64,000 nucleotides of DNA, from NCBI GenBank assembly GCA_035519135.1, contig DATIWX010000133.1, forward strand, positions 123,562 through 187,561, in the 5' to 3' direction. The notes under the pieces were generated by a model. The model was not told where the DNA came from. It was given only the letters and a program-made list of their open reading frames with translations, and made no database searches. This DNA comes from VBDM01 sp035519135 (GTDB lineage Bacteria; Pseudomonadota; Gammaproteobacteria; Burkholderiales; SG8-39). Positions 40,059-49,412 of this stretch are shown here, one piece after another (within the stretch, counting starts at the first letter, position 1; the number at the start of each line of letters is the position of its first letter). Made by a program: the position numbers and the translations under genes.

Positions 40059-41825
40059 TCAGCCGCCGTGCCAGCGCAGCACGCCGGCGTTGTACACCAC
40101 CTCGCCGTCGACGACGGTGAGCACCGAGCGGATCTTCTTCAGGTCGTCGTCCGATACTGAGAAGTAGTCGGAGTTGAGCACGACCAGGTCCGCCAGCTTG
40201 CCCTCCTCGATGCTGCCGAGCTGGTCTTCTTCGTGCAGGAACCAGCCGTTGCGGCTGGTGTAGAGGCCGAGCACCTCCTGCCGGGTGATCTGCTGGCCGG
40301 GATTGATGAGCACTCTGCGCGCGTTGAGGCCGGTGGTGGCGTAGTACATATGGAGCCACGGGTTCATCGGCGCGATCTGCATGCCGTCGGAGCTCATCCC
40401 GGAATGAATGCCGTCGGGGCGATTGCCGCTGTCGACGATCATGCGGAACGGCGGACCGGCGTAGGGCGCCACGGTGCTGGTCGGCAGATTGCCGGCGAGG
40501 TATTGCCAGCCGGTGAGGGAAAGGTTGCCTCCGATGGCCTGCAGCCGGTCGATCCACTCCTGCGTGATGCCGGGCACGTGGGCGACCACCCAGCGGGTCT
40601 CGCGCACGATGCCCGGGTAGGCCGCGTTGGCCGCCTCGAAGCCCATGATCTCCAGCTCGAAGTCGGCGGGGTTGCTGGCCGGCGTCTGGCGGCGACCGAG
40701 GGAGTGGACTTCGGCGCGCCAGCCCGCCTGAGCCACCTTCTGCGCGGCGGCGGCGAACGGGCTGGTAACGCCCGTCCCCTGGGCAATGAACTCGCCGATG
40801 CCGCCGGTCCTCACCATGTCGTCGCCGAAGAACGGGAAGGCGTTCTTCAGGCGCTGCACCAGCTCGGGCGTGTTCGCATCGGACTCCATGTGCAGGAAGT
40901 TGATGCGCAGACGCACGATGCCATCGCCCTGCCCGTACACCTCGAGGAAGGGGATGTGCATGGTGAAGTTGTCCTCGTGCGCCGCACCGTCGGCTATGGT
41001 GTTGGTCGCCTGGAATGCGCCCTGGTCGAGGTGCGTGGTCACCCCGACGCTGGCGGCGTAGTTCATCGCATCGATCACGCTGCGCCTGCGCTCGGCCGGA
41101 TTGAGCAGCGTCTGGCGCAGGTAGAGCAGCGCGCGTGACGGGTTGTTGCCGGTCATCGCGCCGTTGTCCGCCACGGTGATGCCCTGGGACTGGAAGATAG
41201 CCTTGCCCGCGCTGTTGGTGGCCCCGGGCCCGGTGAAGCCTACCTCGATGAACACCGGGTTGTTCGGCGCCGCCGCGTCGAGCTCGCTGAGCGTCGGCAT
41301 GCGGCCGCTCAGCGGGTCGGCCGGATTGGCGTAGATATGGTTCGGGCTGAAGCCGCCGATGGTGGTGATCCAGGCGCCGCTAGGGACGCCGGCGGCGCGC
41401 GCCGCGTAGATCGCCTGAACGTCCGGGATGGAATAGGCGTTCTCCAGCGGTGTGTGGTAGCCGGGCCGGTTTCCCATCAGGACGATGTGGTTGTGGTTGT
41501 CGATGATGCCCGGCACCACGGTCCGGCCTCTCAGGTCGATGACGCGGGTGCCGCTTCCTTCCCGGTACTTGTGGGAATAGCCGACCGCGACGAAGCGACC
41601 GTCCTTGATGGCGACCGACGACGCGATCCGGTCCGCGGCGTCCATCGTGTGGATCCGGCCGTTGACGAGCATCAGATCCGGATCGGGGTTCGAAGGCCGC
41701 TTGTGGCGTTTCTTCGACTCGGGCTTCCACATCCCGGGCGCGGAACCCGCGAGCAGCGTGCCGCCGGCCGCAGCCGCGGTCTTCATGAACTTGCGCCGGG
41801 AGAACTTGCGATCTTTGATCGTCAT
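40059..41825 (-). CDS. Tat-exported amidohydrolase (YtcJ-like, amidohydrolase 3 family)
   Basis: A 588-residue metal-dependent hydrolase. The start KFSRRKFMKTAAAAGGTLLA is a textbook twin-arginine signal. The catalytic domain shows VVPGIIDNHNHIV (HxH metal ligands), THLDQGAF, a second His region WRAEVHSLGRRQT, and the ending GSIEEGKLADLVVLNSDYFS. Members hydrolyse amide or imine bonds of diverse small molecules; export to the periplasm is less common in this family. Its upstream 169 bases to the tRNA gene show no clear promoter. Confidence 0.87.
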   Translation of the reverse strand: MTIKDRKFSRRKFMKTAAAAGGTLLAGSAPGMWKPESKKRHKRPSNPDPDLMLVNGRIHTMDAADRIASSVAIKDGRFVAVGYSHKYREGSGTRVIDLRGRTVVPGIIDNHNHIVLMGNRPGYHTPLENAYSIPDVQAIYAARAAGVPSGAWITTIGGFSPNHIYANPADPLSGRMPTLSELDAAAPNNPVFIEVGFTGPGATNSAGKAIFQSQGITVADNGAMTGNNPSRALLYLRQTLLNPAERRRSVIDAMNYAASVGVTTHLDQGAFQATNTIADGAAHEDNFTMHIPFLEVYGQGDGIVRLRINFLHMESDANTPELVQRLKNAFPFFGDDMVRTGGIGEFIAQGTGVTSPFAAAAQKVAQAGWRAEVHSLGRRQTPASNPADFELEIMGFEAANAAYPGIVRETRWVVAHVPGITQEWIDRLQAIGGNLSLTGWQYLAGNLPTSTVAPYAGPPFRMIVDSGNRPDGIHSGMSSDGMQIAPMNPWLHMYYATTGLNARRVLINPGQQITRQEVLGLYTSRNGWFLHEEDQLGSIEEGKLADLVVLNSDYFSVSDDDLKKIRSVLTVVDGEVVYNAGVLRWHGG

Positions 41826-41994
41826 TCCACGTCCCTTCCTCTGAGCGGCCGAGCGGGTGCAGGACCTGGAAAAAATCTATCACGCGCCTCTGAACCGACT
41901 CCAATGAAAGAAAGTCATGGAAGGCGTCCGTTCATCAGCGTTGGGCATGAATTCGGGGCGTCGCCCCGGCCCGGCGGGACCGCGCCCACCAAGC

Positions 41995-42084
41995 TGGCGG
42001 AAGGTGTGAGATTCGAACTCACGAGAGGCTTGCGCCCCTGCCGGTTTTCAAGACCGGTGCCTTAAACCGCTCGGCCAACCTTCC
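41995..42084 (-). tRNA. tRNA-Ser (anticodon TGA)
   Basis: 90 bases with encoded CCA and a long variable arm. Acceptor GGAAGGT pairs with ACCTTCC; loop CTTGAAA gives anticodon TGA (UCA and other UCN codons). T-arm GAGTTCGAATCTC is standard. Confidence 0.97.
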
Positions 42085-42155
42085 CTTGACCGTATCGCTA
42101 AGTACCTGTCGGGGCTTGAATTGTATCATCCGCTCCCCCACCTACCGGCTCATGA

Positions 42156-42185
42156 TTGGCGCCCCCGGCACGCTGTCGCTATACT
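42156..42185 (+). promoter_or_regulatory. Promoter of the BI-1 family gene
   Basis: TTGGCG (42156-42161), 18-base spacer, TATACT (42180-42185). The leader to the ATG at 42255 is about 60 bases and has a CCCGG/CCGGG dyad. Confidence 0.5.
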
Positions 42186-42254
42186 GGGCCCCGGATGAAA
42201 CCCGGCAAAGCCGACCGGGTCCAAGCAATCACATACGTTTCACGGAGGAAGTAC

Positions 42255-42959
42255 ATGCAACCTGAACTGCAACCGATTCGGACCGGGACTTCGATCCCGT
42301 CGCAGGACTATGCGGTGCAGCAGCACCGCGTGCTGCGCAACACCTACTGGCTCCTCGCCCTGTCGCTGATACCGACGGTCATCGGCGCGGCGATCGGCAC
42401 GAACATCGACCTGGGATTCCTGCGCGCGAGCCCGATCCTCTCGTTCTTCGCGATCCTCGCGATCTTCTACGGGTGGATCTTCGCGATCGAGCGCAACAAG
42501 AACAGCTCCCTCGGCGTCGGGCTGCTGCTCGGCTTCACGCTGTTCATGGGTCTGTTGCTCGGGCCGCTGCTCCAGTACATCCTGGGCCTGGGCAACGGCG
42601 TCCGGCTGGTGATGATGGCCGCAGGCGGTACGGCGGCGGTGTTCTTCGCCATGGCGGGAATCGCCACGACGACGAAGCGCGACCTGACGGGCCTGGGCAA
42701 TTTCCTCGCCGTCGGGGCCATCGTGCTGATGCTCGGCGTGATCGCGAACGTGTTCTTCGCGAGCCCGGTCGCGCAGCTGGTGATCATCGCCGCCTTCGTG
42801 CTGTTCTCCTCGCTCCTGATCATGTGGCAGGTCAACGCGATCGTGCGCGGCGGTGAGACCAACTACGTGTCGGCGACGCTCTCGCTCTACGTCGCCGCCT
42901 ACAACCTCTTCACCAGCCTGCTGCAGCTGCTGGGCATATTCGGCGGCAGCCGCGACTGA
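42255..42959 (+). CDS. BAX inhibitor-1 (BI-1/YccA) family membrane protein
   Basis: A 234-residue inner-membrane protein with seven predicted transmembrane segments, starting TYWLLALSLIPTVIGAAIGT and ending in LYVAAYNLFTSLLQLLGIFG, the family signature. Related proteins act as calcium or proton leak channels or as FtsH modulators (YccA). GGAGGAAG lies 7 bases before ATG 42255. Monocistronic, with its own promoter and a strong terminator. Confidence 0.93.
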   Translation: MQPELQPIRTGTSIPSQDYAVQQHRVLRNTYWLLALSLIPTVIGAAIGTNIDLGFLRASPILSFFAILAIFYGWIFAIERNKNSSLGVGLLLGFTLFMGLLLGPLLQYILGLGNGVRLVMMAAGGTAAVFFAMAGIATTTKRDLTGLGNFLAVGAIVLMLGVIANVFFASPVAQLVIIAAFVLFSSLLIMWQVNAIVRGGETNYVSATLSLYVAAYNLFTSLLQLLGIFGGSRD

Positions 42960-42981
42960 CGCCTCAACTCCGGCAAGAAAA

Positions 42982-43002
42982 GGGCGCTGCGGCGCCCTTT
43001 TT
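42982..43002. terminator. Bidirectional terminator between BI-1 and rlmD
   Basis: GGGCGC (42982-42987), loop TGCG, GCGCCC (42992-42997), then TTTTT on the plus strand. On the minus strand the same stem is followed by TTTTCTT. It serves both convergent genes. Confidence 0.85.
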
Positions 43003-44297
43003 CATTTCTCCTTCTCGAAGAGCGCGATCGACTCGACGTGCGAGGTGTGCGGGAACATGTTCACCACGCCCGCGGCGGCGAGCCGGTATCCCAGCGCGTT
43101 GACCAGCGCCCCGCTGTCGCGCGCCAGCGTCGCGGGGTCGCAGGCGACGTAGACGATCCGCGACGGCGGCTTCGACTCGAAGGACTTCACCAGCTCGATC
43201 GCCCCCTCCCGCGGCGGGTCGAGCAGCGCCTTGTCGCACGCGGGCAGCGCCGTGCACGCGGCGGCATCGAAAAGATCCGCGGCGACGAAGCGGCAGCGCT
43301 CCGAGAGCCCGTTCGCGCGCGCGTTTCCCTCCGCCCTGGCGAGCAGGCCGGCGCTGCCCTCCACGCCGAGCACGTCGGCGCCGCTCCTCGCGATGGGCAG
43401 CGTGAAATTGCCCAGGCCGCAGAAGAAATCGGTGATGCGCTCGCCCGGGCGCGGATCGAGTAGGCCGAGCGCGCGCGCAACTAGCAGCCGGTTGACCGCA
43501 TGGTTGACCTGGGTGAAATCGGTCGGGCCGAACGCGATGCGCACTCCGTATTCGGGCAGCGTGTAGTACAGCCCTGGCGCATCGGGTGGCCAGAAGAGCC
43601 GCGCCGAATCCGGACCCGCGGGCTGCAGCCATAGCTGCACGCCGCGGTCCTCGGCGAAGCGCTTGAGCCGCTCGCCGTCCTCGGGTCCGACTGCCTCGAG
43701 GACACGCAGCACGAGGATCGTCGTTTCGTCGCCCACCGCCACCTCGATCTGCGGAATACGTTCCCGCAATTCGAGCGAGTCGATCAACTGCCGCAGCGGC
43801 CGGATCAGGCCCGAGACCGCGTGCGGCAGCACCTCGCAGCTGGTCATGTCGGTGACGTAGCTCGACTTGCGCTCACGGAATCCGACCAGCGATCCGCCCT
43901 TCTTCTCCACCCAGCGGGCCGACAGGCGCGCCCGGTGCCGGTATCCCCAGGCGAGCCCGTGCAGGGGCCGCAGCATGGTCTCGGGCCGCACGCGGCCGAC
44001 GTGCCACAGCGCATCCTCGAGGACGCGCTGCTTGGCGGCGACCTGAGTGCGCTCGTCGACGTGCTGCATCGAGCACCCGCCGCAGGTGCCGAAGAAGGCA
44101 CAGCGCGGGACGACCCTGGAGGAGGCTTCCCGGTGGATGCGCAGGACCTGCGCGGCCTCCCACGCGGGTTTCTTCCGGTAGACCGAGTACTCGACTTCCT
44201 CGCCTGTAACCGCGCCGTCGACGAAGATCGTCTTGCCCTCCACGTGGGCGACGCCGCGCCCTTCCCGGTCGAGGGACTCGATGCGCGCGATCGGCAT
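43002..44297 (-). CDS. rlmD: 23S rRNA (uracil-1939-C5)-methyltransferase RlmD
   Basis: SAM-dependent enzyme that methylates U1939 of 23S rRNA. The 431-residue protein has an N-terminal TRAM domain (1-55), the iron-sulfur cluster cysteines C66, C72, C75 (CAFFGTCGGC) with a fourth near 150, and a Rossmann methyltransferase domain (DFFCGLGNFTLPIA) with catalytic cysteine in VYVACDPATLARD. Lies 11 bases after the exonuclease gene in the same direction. Confidence 0.94.
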   Translation of the reverse strand: MPIARIESLDREGRGVAHVEGKTIFVDGAVTGEEVEYSVYRKKPAWEAAQVLRIHREASSRVVPRCAFFGTCGGCSMQHVDERTQVAAKQRVLEDALWHVGRVRPETMLRPLHGLAWGYRHRARLSARWVEKKGGSLVGFRERKSSYVTDMTSCEVLPHAVSGLIRPLRQLIDSLELRERIPQIEVAVGDETTILVLRVLEAVGPEDGERLKRFAEDRGVQLWLQPAGPDSARLFWPPDAPGLYYTLPEYGVRIAFGPTDFTQVNHAVNRLLVARALGLLDPRPGERITDFFCGLGNFTLPIARSGADVLGVEGSAGLLARAEGNARANGLSERCRFVAADLFDAAACTALPACDKALLDPPREGAIELVKSFESKPPSRIVYVACDPATLARDSGALVNALGYRLAAAGVVNMFPHTSHVESIALFEKEK

Positions 44298-44308
44298 GCC
44301 GCGCCGGG

Positions 44309-45085
44309 CTACCGGCTCCAGCGCCCGACGAACTCGCGCCAGTGCGCCTCGCCGGACCTGGCGAGCGTCTCGCGGACCAGCTGCAGCTCCTTGTCGTATT
44401 GCCCTTCGTCGCACTGGCCGCGTATCAGCCGGAAGCGCTGGAACACCAGATAGGTGTTGGCGGCGTCGGTCGCGCAGTAGTTACGGATGCGCTCGATCGC
44501 TCCGGCCTGGTACGCCTCCCACACCTTCGCGCCGTCCATGCCGAGCTTTCCCGGAAACCCGAGCAGTCGCGCCATCTCGTCGAGCGGGGCCGTACCCCGG
44601 TTCTGGTAGAGCGAAAGAAGGTCCATGAGGTCGATGTGCCGCGTGTGGTAGCGGGCGATGTAGTTGTTGTACCTGAAATCCTTGTCCTCGTCGCCCAGCT
44701 CCCAGTAGCGCGGAGCGCTCACGCCGTGGATCAGGCTGCGGTACTGCAGCACCGGGAGGTCGAAGCCTCCGCCGTTCCACGAGACCAGCTGCGGGGTGTA
44801 TTTCTCGATGCCGTCGAAGAAGCGGCGCAGCAGCCCGGCTTCGCTTTCCTCGGCGCTCCCCAGCGACCAGCAGCGGAACGAGCCCTCGTCGCGCAGGGCG
44901 CAGGCGATCGCGACCACGCGGTGCTGATGCAGGGGGAGAAAATCGTGGCCGGTCCTGGCGCGCCGCTCGCGGAACGCGAACTCCGCCACGTCGCGGTCCG
45001 GAACCTGCGCGTCGATGCCGTGCAGCAGGCGCAGGCCGGCGATGTCCGGCACCGTCTCGATGTCGAATGCGAGGATCGGCGTCAT
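44309..45085 (-). CDS. Predicted 3'-5' exonuclease (DNA polymerase B exonuclease-like)
   Basis: A 258-residue DEDD-type exonuclease fold. Exo I motif FDIETVPD with Asp8 and Glu10, Exo II around LVSWNGGGFDLPVLQYRSL, and Exo III near RNYCATDAANTYLVFQRF. The family is often annotated as a polysaccharide biosynthesis protein by older pipelines, but the motifs are those of a nuclease. Commonly found next to rlmD in betaproteobacteria. Confidence 0.85.
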   Translation of the reverse strand: MTPILAFDIETVPDIAGLRLLHGIDAQVPDRDVAEFAFRERRARTGHDFLPLHQHRVVAIACALRDEGSFRCWSLGSAEESEAGLLRRFFDGIEKYTPQLVSWNGGGFDLPVLQYRSLIHGVSAPRYWELGDEDKDFRYNNYIARYHTRHIDLMDLLSLYQNRGTAPLDEMARLLGFPGKLGMDGAKVWEAYQAGAIERIRNYCATDAANTYLVFQRFRLIRGQCDEGQYDKELQLVRETLARSGEAHWREFVGRWSR

Positions 45086-45118
45086 TCGCTTGCGCGGTGA
45101 TCGCCTCTTGACGCCCGG

Positions 45119-46027
45119 CTAGTCAGGGAAGACGCCCGTGGAGAGATAGCGGTCGCCGCGGTCGCAGACGATCGAGACGATGGTGGCGTTCTCGACCTCG
45201 CGCGAGATCCGCAGGGCGACGGCGAGCGCGCCTCCGGAGGAGACGCCCGCGAACACGCCTTCCTCGCGCGCCATGCGGCGCGCCGTGTCCTCCGCGTCGG
45301 CCTGGCTCACGTATTCCAGCCGGTCCACGCGCGTCTTGTCGTAGACCTTGGGCAGATAGGCCTCGGGCCACTTGCGGATCCCGGGGATCTGCGATCCCTC
45401 CTCGGGCTGGCAGCCGACGATCTGCACCTTGGGGTTCTTCTCCTTGAAGAAGCGCGAGCAGCCCATGATGGTGCCGGTGGTGCCCATGCTGCTGACGAAG
45501 TGGGTGAGCGTGCCCTTGGTCTCGCGCCAGATCTCCGGCCCGGTGCCTTCGTAGTGCGACAGCGGGTTGTCGGGGTTGGCGAACTGGTCGAGGATGCGCC
45601 CCTTGCCCTCGCGCTGCATCTTCTCGGCGAGGTCGCGCGCCGCCTCCATGCCGCCCGATTTGGGCGTGAGGACGATCTCGGCGCCGAAGGCCCGCATCGT
45701 CTGGCGCCGCTCGGCCGAAAGATGCTCCGGCATGATCAGCACCATGCGGTAGCCCCGGATCGCGGCCGCCATCGCCAGCGCGATGCCGGTGTTGCCGCTG
45801 GTCGCCTCGATCAGGGCATCGCCCGGCTTGATGGTCCCGCGCTTTTCCGCGCGCACGATCATCGACATCGCGGGGCGGTCCTTCACCGAGCCCGCCGGGT
45901 TGTTGCCCTCCAGCTTGAGCAGGACGATGTTGGAAGTCTTGCCCGGCAGGCGCCTGAGCCTCACCAGCGGCGTGTCGCCGACCGTGTCCTCTATGGTCTT
46001 GTAGGTGAGCTGGGGATTGCGATCCAT
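45119..46027 (-). CDS. cysM: Cysteine synthase B
   Basis: PLP enzyme that makes cysteine from O-acetylserine (or O-phosphoserine) and sulfide or thiosulfate. The 302-residue protein has the PLP lysine Lys49 in NNPAGSVKDRPA, the substrate loop EATSGNTGIALA and the phosphate-binding GTTGT. The CysM type is supported by KDRP in place of the CysK KDRI and by overall sequence. It follows hldD by 31 bases, the usual order in Burkholderiales. Confidence 0.94.
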   Translation of the reverse strand: MDRNPQLTYKTIEDTVGDTPLVRLRRLPGKTSNIVLLKLEGNNPAGSVKDRPAMSMIVRAEKRGTIKPGDALIEATSGNTGIALAMAAAIRGYRMVLIMPEHLSAERRQTMRAFGAEIVLTPKSGGMEAARDLAEKMQREGKGRILDQFANPDNPLSHYEGTGPEIWRETKGTLTHFVSSMGTTGTIMGCSRFFKEKNPKVQIVGCQPEEGSQIPGIRKWPEAYLPKVYDKTRVDRLEYVSQADAEDTARRMAREEGVFAGVSSGGALAVALRISREVENATIVSIVCDRGDRYLSTGVFPD

Positions 46028-46058
46028 GCTCGTATGATATTCCCAAGCAGCGCAAAGA

Positions 46059-47081
46059 TCAGCCGGCGGCGGCCGGTTTCTCCTCGCGCTTCTCGTCGAG
46101 GAGCTGGCGGACGTAGCGCCCGACGCCCTCTTCCACCGTGAGCAGGGGCGCGGCATAGCCCGCGCGGCGCAGGGCGCCGACATCGGCCTGCGTGAAATTC
46201 TGGTACTTGCCAACGAGCGCCTCGGGGAAGGGCGCGTAGTCGATCAGGCGCTGCGCGCGCGCCTCCTCCAGCGACACCGCACGCTCGCCCCTGGACTTGC
46301 GGCAGGCATTGATGGTGGCGAGCGCCACGTCGTTGAAGCTCTGTGCCCGGCCCGTTCCCAGGTTGAAAATGCCCGACGTCCCCGGGTGGTCGAGGAAGTG
46401 GAGATTGATCCGGGTCACGTCCTCCACCGAGACGAAATCGCGGCGCTGCTCGCCGTCGGCGTAGCCGCCGGATCCCGCGAAGGGACGCACCCGCCCCTCG
46501 GCCTGATACTGGTTGAAGAAGTGCCAGGCGACCGAGGCCATGCGACCCTTGTGCCATTCGTTGGGGCCGTACACGTTGAAATAGCGGAAGCCCGCGACCT
46601 GCGAGGCCGCTTCGGGCAGGCGCCGGCGCACCACCTGGTCGAAAAGGAACTTGGAATAGCCGTAGACGTTGAGAGGCGCCTCGAACTTGCGCTCTTCGCG
46701 GAAGGTGCTGCTCGCCCCGTATACCGCGGCCGAGGAAGCGTAGATGAAGGGCACTTCGTCCTCGATGCAGAAATCTAGCAGCGCCATCGAGTAGCGATAG
46801 TTGTTCTCCATCATGTACTGCCCGTCGCTCTCCATGGTGTCGGAGCAGGCGCCCTGATGGAATACGGCCTCGACCGATCCGGCGAAATTCCCCTCCTCCA
46901 CGCGCCGCCTGAATTCGTCCTTGTCGAGGTAGTCGGCGACCTCGCAGCCCGACAGATTGCGGAACTTGTCGCCGCGTTTCAGATGGTCCACGGCGAGGAT
47001 GCGCGACTCCCCGCGCGCGTTCAGCGCCCGCACCAGGTTCGAGCCGATGAAGCCCGCGGCGCCGGTGACGACAATGAGCAT
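46059..47081 (-). CDS. hldD: ADP-L-glycero-D-manno-heptose 6-epimerase
   Basis: Last step of ADP-heptose synthesis for the LPS inner core. The 340-residue short-chain dehydrogenase has the NADP-binding VTGAAGFIGSNL, the catalytic Tyr-Lys in NVYGYSKFLFD, and FRYFNVYGPNEWHKGRMASV, characteristic of RfaD/HldD. It lies 9 bases after rfaE1. Confidence 0.96.
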   Translation of the reverse strand: MLIVVTGAAGFIGSNLVRALNARGESRILAVDHLKRGDKFRNLSGCEVADYLDKDEFRRRVEEGNFAGSVEAVFHQGACSDTMESDGQYMMENNYRYSMALLDFCIEDEVPFIYASSAAVYGASSTFREERKFEAPLNVYGYSKFLFDQVVRRRLPEAASQVAGFRYFNVYGPNEWHKGRMASVAWHFFNQYQAEGRVRPFAGSGGYADGEQRRDFVSVEDVTRINLHFLDHPGTSGIFNLGTGRAQSFNDVALATINACRKSRGERAVSLEEARAQRLIDYAPFPEALVGKYQNFTQADVGALRRAGYAAPLLTVEEGVGRYVRQLLDEKREEKPAAAG

Positions 47082-47090
47082 TGTTCCTCC

Positions 47091-48047
47091 CTAGGCCCGG
47101 GCGAGCGCTTCGCGCAGCTCGTCGGGCTGCACCACCGCGGTGCCGAGCTTTCCGACCACGATTCCGGCAGCCTGGTTGGCGACGCCCACCGCGTCCCGCA
47201 AGGGCATGCCCGCGCCGAGCATCACTCCCAGCGTCGCGATGACCGTGTCGCCCGCGCCGCTGACGTCGAACACTTCGCGCGCCCTCGCCGGCTCGTGGCT
47301 TCTCTTGTCCTTTTCGTACAGGGTCATGCCCTCCTCGCTGCGCGTGAGCAGCAGCGCCGCGAGGCCGAGCCTGTCCCTCAGTTCCTGCGCCTTCGCGGTG
47401 AGCTCGTCCTCGCTCTTCCAGCGCCCCACGACCCGCTGCAGCTCGGCGCGGTTGGGCGTCACCACCGTCGCGCCGCGATAGCGCGAGTAGTCTTCCCCCT
47501 TCGGATCGACCAGCACGGTCTTGCCCCGCGCCCGCGCCACCTCGATCATCTGCGCGATGTGCGTGAGGCCGCCCTTGCCGTAGTCCGACAGGATGATGAC
47601 GTTGCGGTCGGCGATCATGTGCCCGAAATCCGCGAGCTTGTCGAGCAGCACCTCGTGGCTGGGCGCGGTCTCGAAGTCCACGCGCAGCATCTGCTGGTGC
47701 CCCCCGATCACGCGCAGCTTCACCGTGGTGGAGACCTCGCCGTCGTGGTGCAGGTAGGCGCTGACCCCGGCCTTCTCCAGCAGCTCGGCGAGCTTGCGGC
47801 CCGGCTCGTCGTCTCCCACCACCGAGAGCAGGGCCACGTTCGCCTTCAGCGCCGCCGCGTTCATCGCGACGTTCGCCGCGCCGCCGGGGGTTTCCTTGGA
47901 GCGGCCGGCCTCGACCTTCACGATCGGCACCGGCGCTTCCGGCGATATGCGGTTGACCTCGCCGTACCAGTAGCGGTCGAGCATCACGTCCCCGACGACG
48001 AGGATCTTCGCCTTGTGCAGCTCCGAGAAATCCGGCTTCACGCTCAC
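47091..48047 (-). CDS. rfaE1: D-glycero-beta-D-manno-heptose-7-phosphate kinase (RfaE domain I)
   Basis: PfkB-type sugar kinase of the ADP-heptose pathway. The 318-residue protein has GGAANVAMNAAAL, the catalytic DVSGAGDTVIA, and an N-terminal LVVGDVMLDRYWYG. The nucleotidyltransferase domain fused in E. coli HldE is absent, as in most betaproteobacteria, where RfaE2 is separate; that gene is not in this window. GTG 48047 overlaps the ugd stop (GTGA); a GTG at 48041 is also possible. Confidence 0.94.
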   Translation of the reverse strand: MSVKPDFSELHKAKILVVGDVMLDRYWYGEVNRISPEAPVPIVKVEAGRSKETPGGAANVAMNAAALKANVALLSVVGDDEPGRKLAELLEKAGVSAYLHHDGEVSTTVKLRVIGGHQQMLRVDFETAPSHEVLLDKLADFGHMIADRNVIILSDYGKGGLTHIAQMIEVARARGKTVLVDPKGEDYSRYRGATVVTPNRAELQRVVGRWKSEDELTAKAQELRDRLGLAALLLTRSEEGMTLYEKDKRSHEPARAREVFDVSGAGDTVIATLGVMLGAGMPLRDAVGVANQAAGIVVGKLGTAVVQPDELREALARA

Positions 48048-49375
48048 GACCTCGCCGCGGGTCTTCCTATCGGATAGTACTCCAGGCCGGCGCGCTTCAT
48101 CTCCGCCGGGTCGTAGAGATTGCGCCCGTCGAAGACCGCCGGGGTCTTGAGCCGCGAGCGGATCGCCTGGAAGTCGGGACTGCGGAATTCCTTCCACTCG
48201 GTGACGACCGCGAGCGCGTCCGCGCCTTCGAGCGCCGCCAGCGGAGAATCCGCGTAGGCGATCCCCTTGAGGTGGGAAAACGTGCGCCTCGCCGCCGGCA
48301 TCGCCACCGGATCATAGGCGCTGACGCTCGCGCCGTTCGAGAGCAGCTCCTCGATCAGCACCTGGCTGGGGGCCTCGCGCATGTCGTCGGTGTTGGGCTT
48401 GAACGCGAGGCCCCAGATAGCGATGCGCCGCCCGGCGAGCTTGCCGAAGCGCTTCAGGATCTTCTTCGCGAGCACGCGCTTCTGTTCCGCGTTCACCTGC
48501 TCGACCGCGTCGAGAACCGGCAGCGTGCTCCCGGCCTCGGCCGCGGTGCGGATCAGCGCCTTCACGTCCTTGGGAAAGCACGAGCCGCCGTAGCCGATCC
48601 CGGCATAGAGGAACTGATAGCCGATGCGCGGATCGGAGCCGATGCCCTTGCGCACCTCCTCGATGTCGGCGCCGAGCTGCTCGGCGAGATTGGCGAGCTC
48701 GTTCATGAACGAGATCCGCGTCGCGAGCATCGCGTTCGCGGCGTACTTGGTGAGCTCGGCCGAGCGCACGTCCATCAGGAACAGCCTCTCGTGGTTGCGC
48801 TGGAACGGCGCGTACAGGGTGCGCATGATGTGCGTCGCCTCCGCGTCGTCGGAGCCCACCACCACGCGGTCGGGCCGCATGAAATCCTCGACCGCCGCGC
48901 CCTCCTTCAGGAACTCCGGGTTCGAGACCACCGCGTACGGAACCTTGATGCCGCGCCTGACCAGCTCCTCGTCGATGGCGGCCCGCACCTTGTCGGCGGT
49001 GCCGACCGGCACGGTCGACTTGTCGACCACGACGCGGTACTCGTTCATGTGCCGGCCGATGCCGCGCGCGGCGGCGAGCACGTGCTGCAGGTCAGCCGAG
49101 CCGTCTTCGCCCGGAGGCGTGCCGACCGCGATGCACTGCACCGTCCCGAAGAACACCGCGCGCTCGACGTCGGTGGTGAAGTGCAGGCGCCCCGCGGCGA
49201 CGTTGCGCTTGACCACCTCGGCGAGTCCCGGCTCGTAGATGGGGATGCCCCCCGCCTCCAGCGTGCGGATCTTCGCTTCGTCCAGATCCAGGCACAGAAC
49301 GTCGTTGCCGACCTCCGCGAAGCACGCGCCCGTCACCAGGCCGACGTAGCCGGTCCCGACCATTGTGATCTTCAA
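48044..49375 (-). CDS. ugd: UDP-glucose 6-dehydrogenase
   Basis: Two-step NAD-dependent oxidation of UDP-glucose to UDP-glucuronate for envelope polysaccharides. The 443-residue protein has the NAD motif VGTGYVGLVTGACFAE, the catalytic cysteine in GYGGSCFPKDVKAL, and the C-terminal UDP-binding domain with LAFKPNTDDMREAPS. It sits between lapB and rfaE1, a typical Burkholderiales order. Confidence 0.96.
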   Translation of the reverse strand: MKITMVGTGYVGLVTGACFAEVGNDVLCLDLDEAKIRTLEAGGIPIYEPGLAEVVKRNVAAGRLHFTTDVERAVFFGTVQCIAVGTPPGEDGSADLQHVLAAARGIGRHMNEYRVVVDKSTVPVGTADKVRAAIDEELVRRGIKVPYAVVSNPEFLKEGAAVEDFMRPDRVVVGSDDAEATHIMRTLYAPFQRNHERLFLMDVRSAELTKYAANAMLATRISFMNELANLAEQLGADIEEVRKGIGSDPRIGYQFLYAGIGYGGSCFPKDVKALIRTAAEAGSTLPVLDAVEQVNAEQKRVLAKKILKRFGKLAGRRIAIWGLAFKPNTDDMREAPSQVLIEELLSNGASVSAYDPVAMPAARRTFSHLKGIAYADSPLAALEGADALAVVTEWKEFRSPDFQAIRSRLKTPAVFDGRNLYDPAEMKRAGLEYYPIGRPAARS

Positions 49376-49412
49376 TTCATCTCTCCTTGTCGATCCGATC
49401 CGCAGGCGCCGG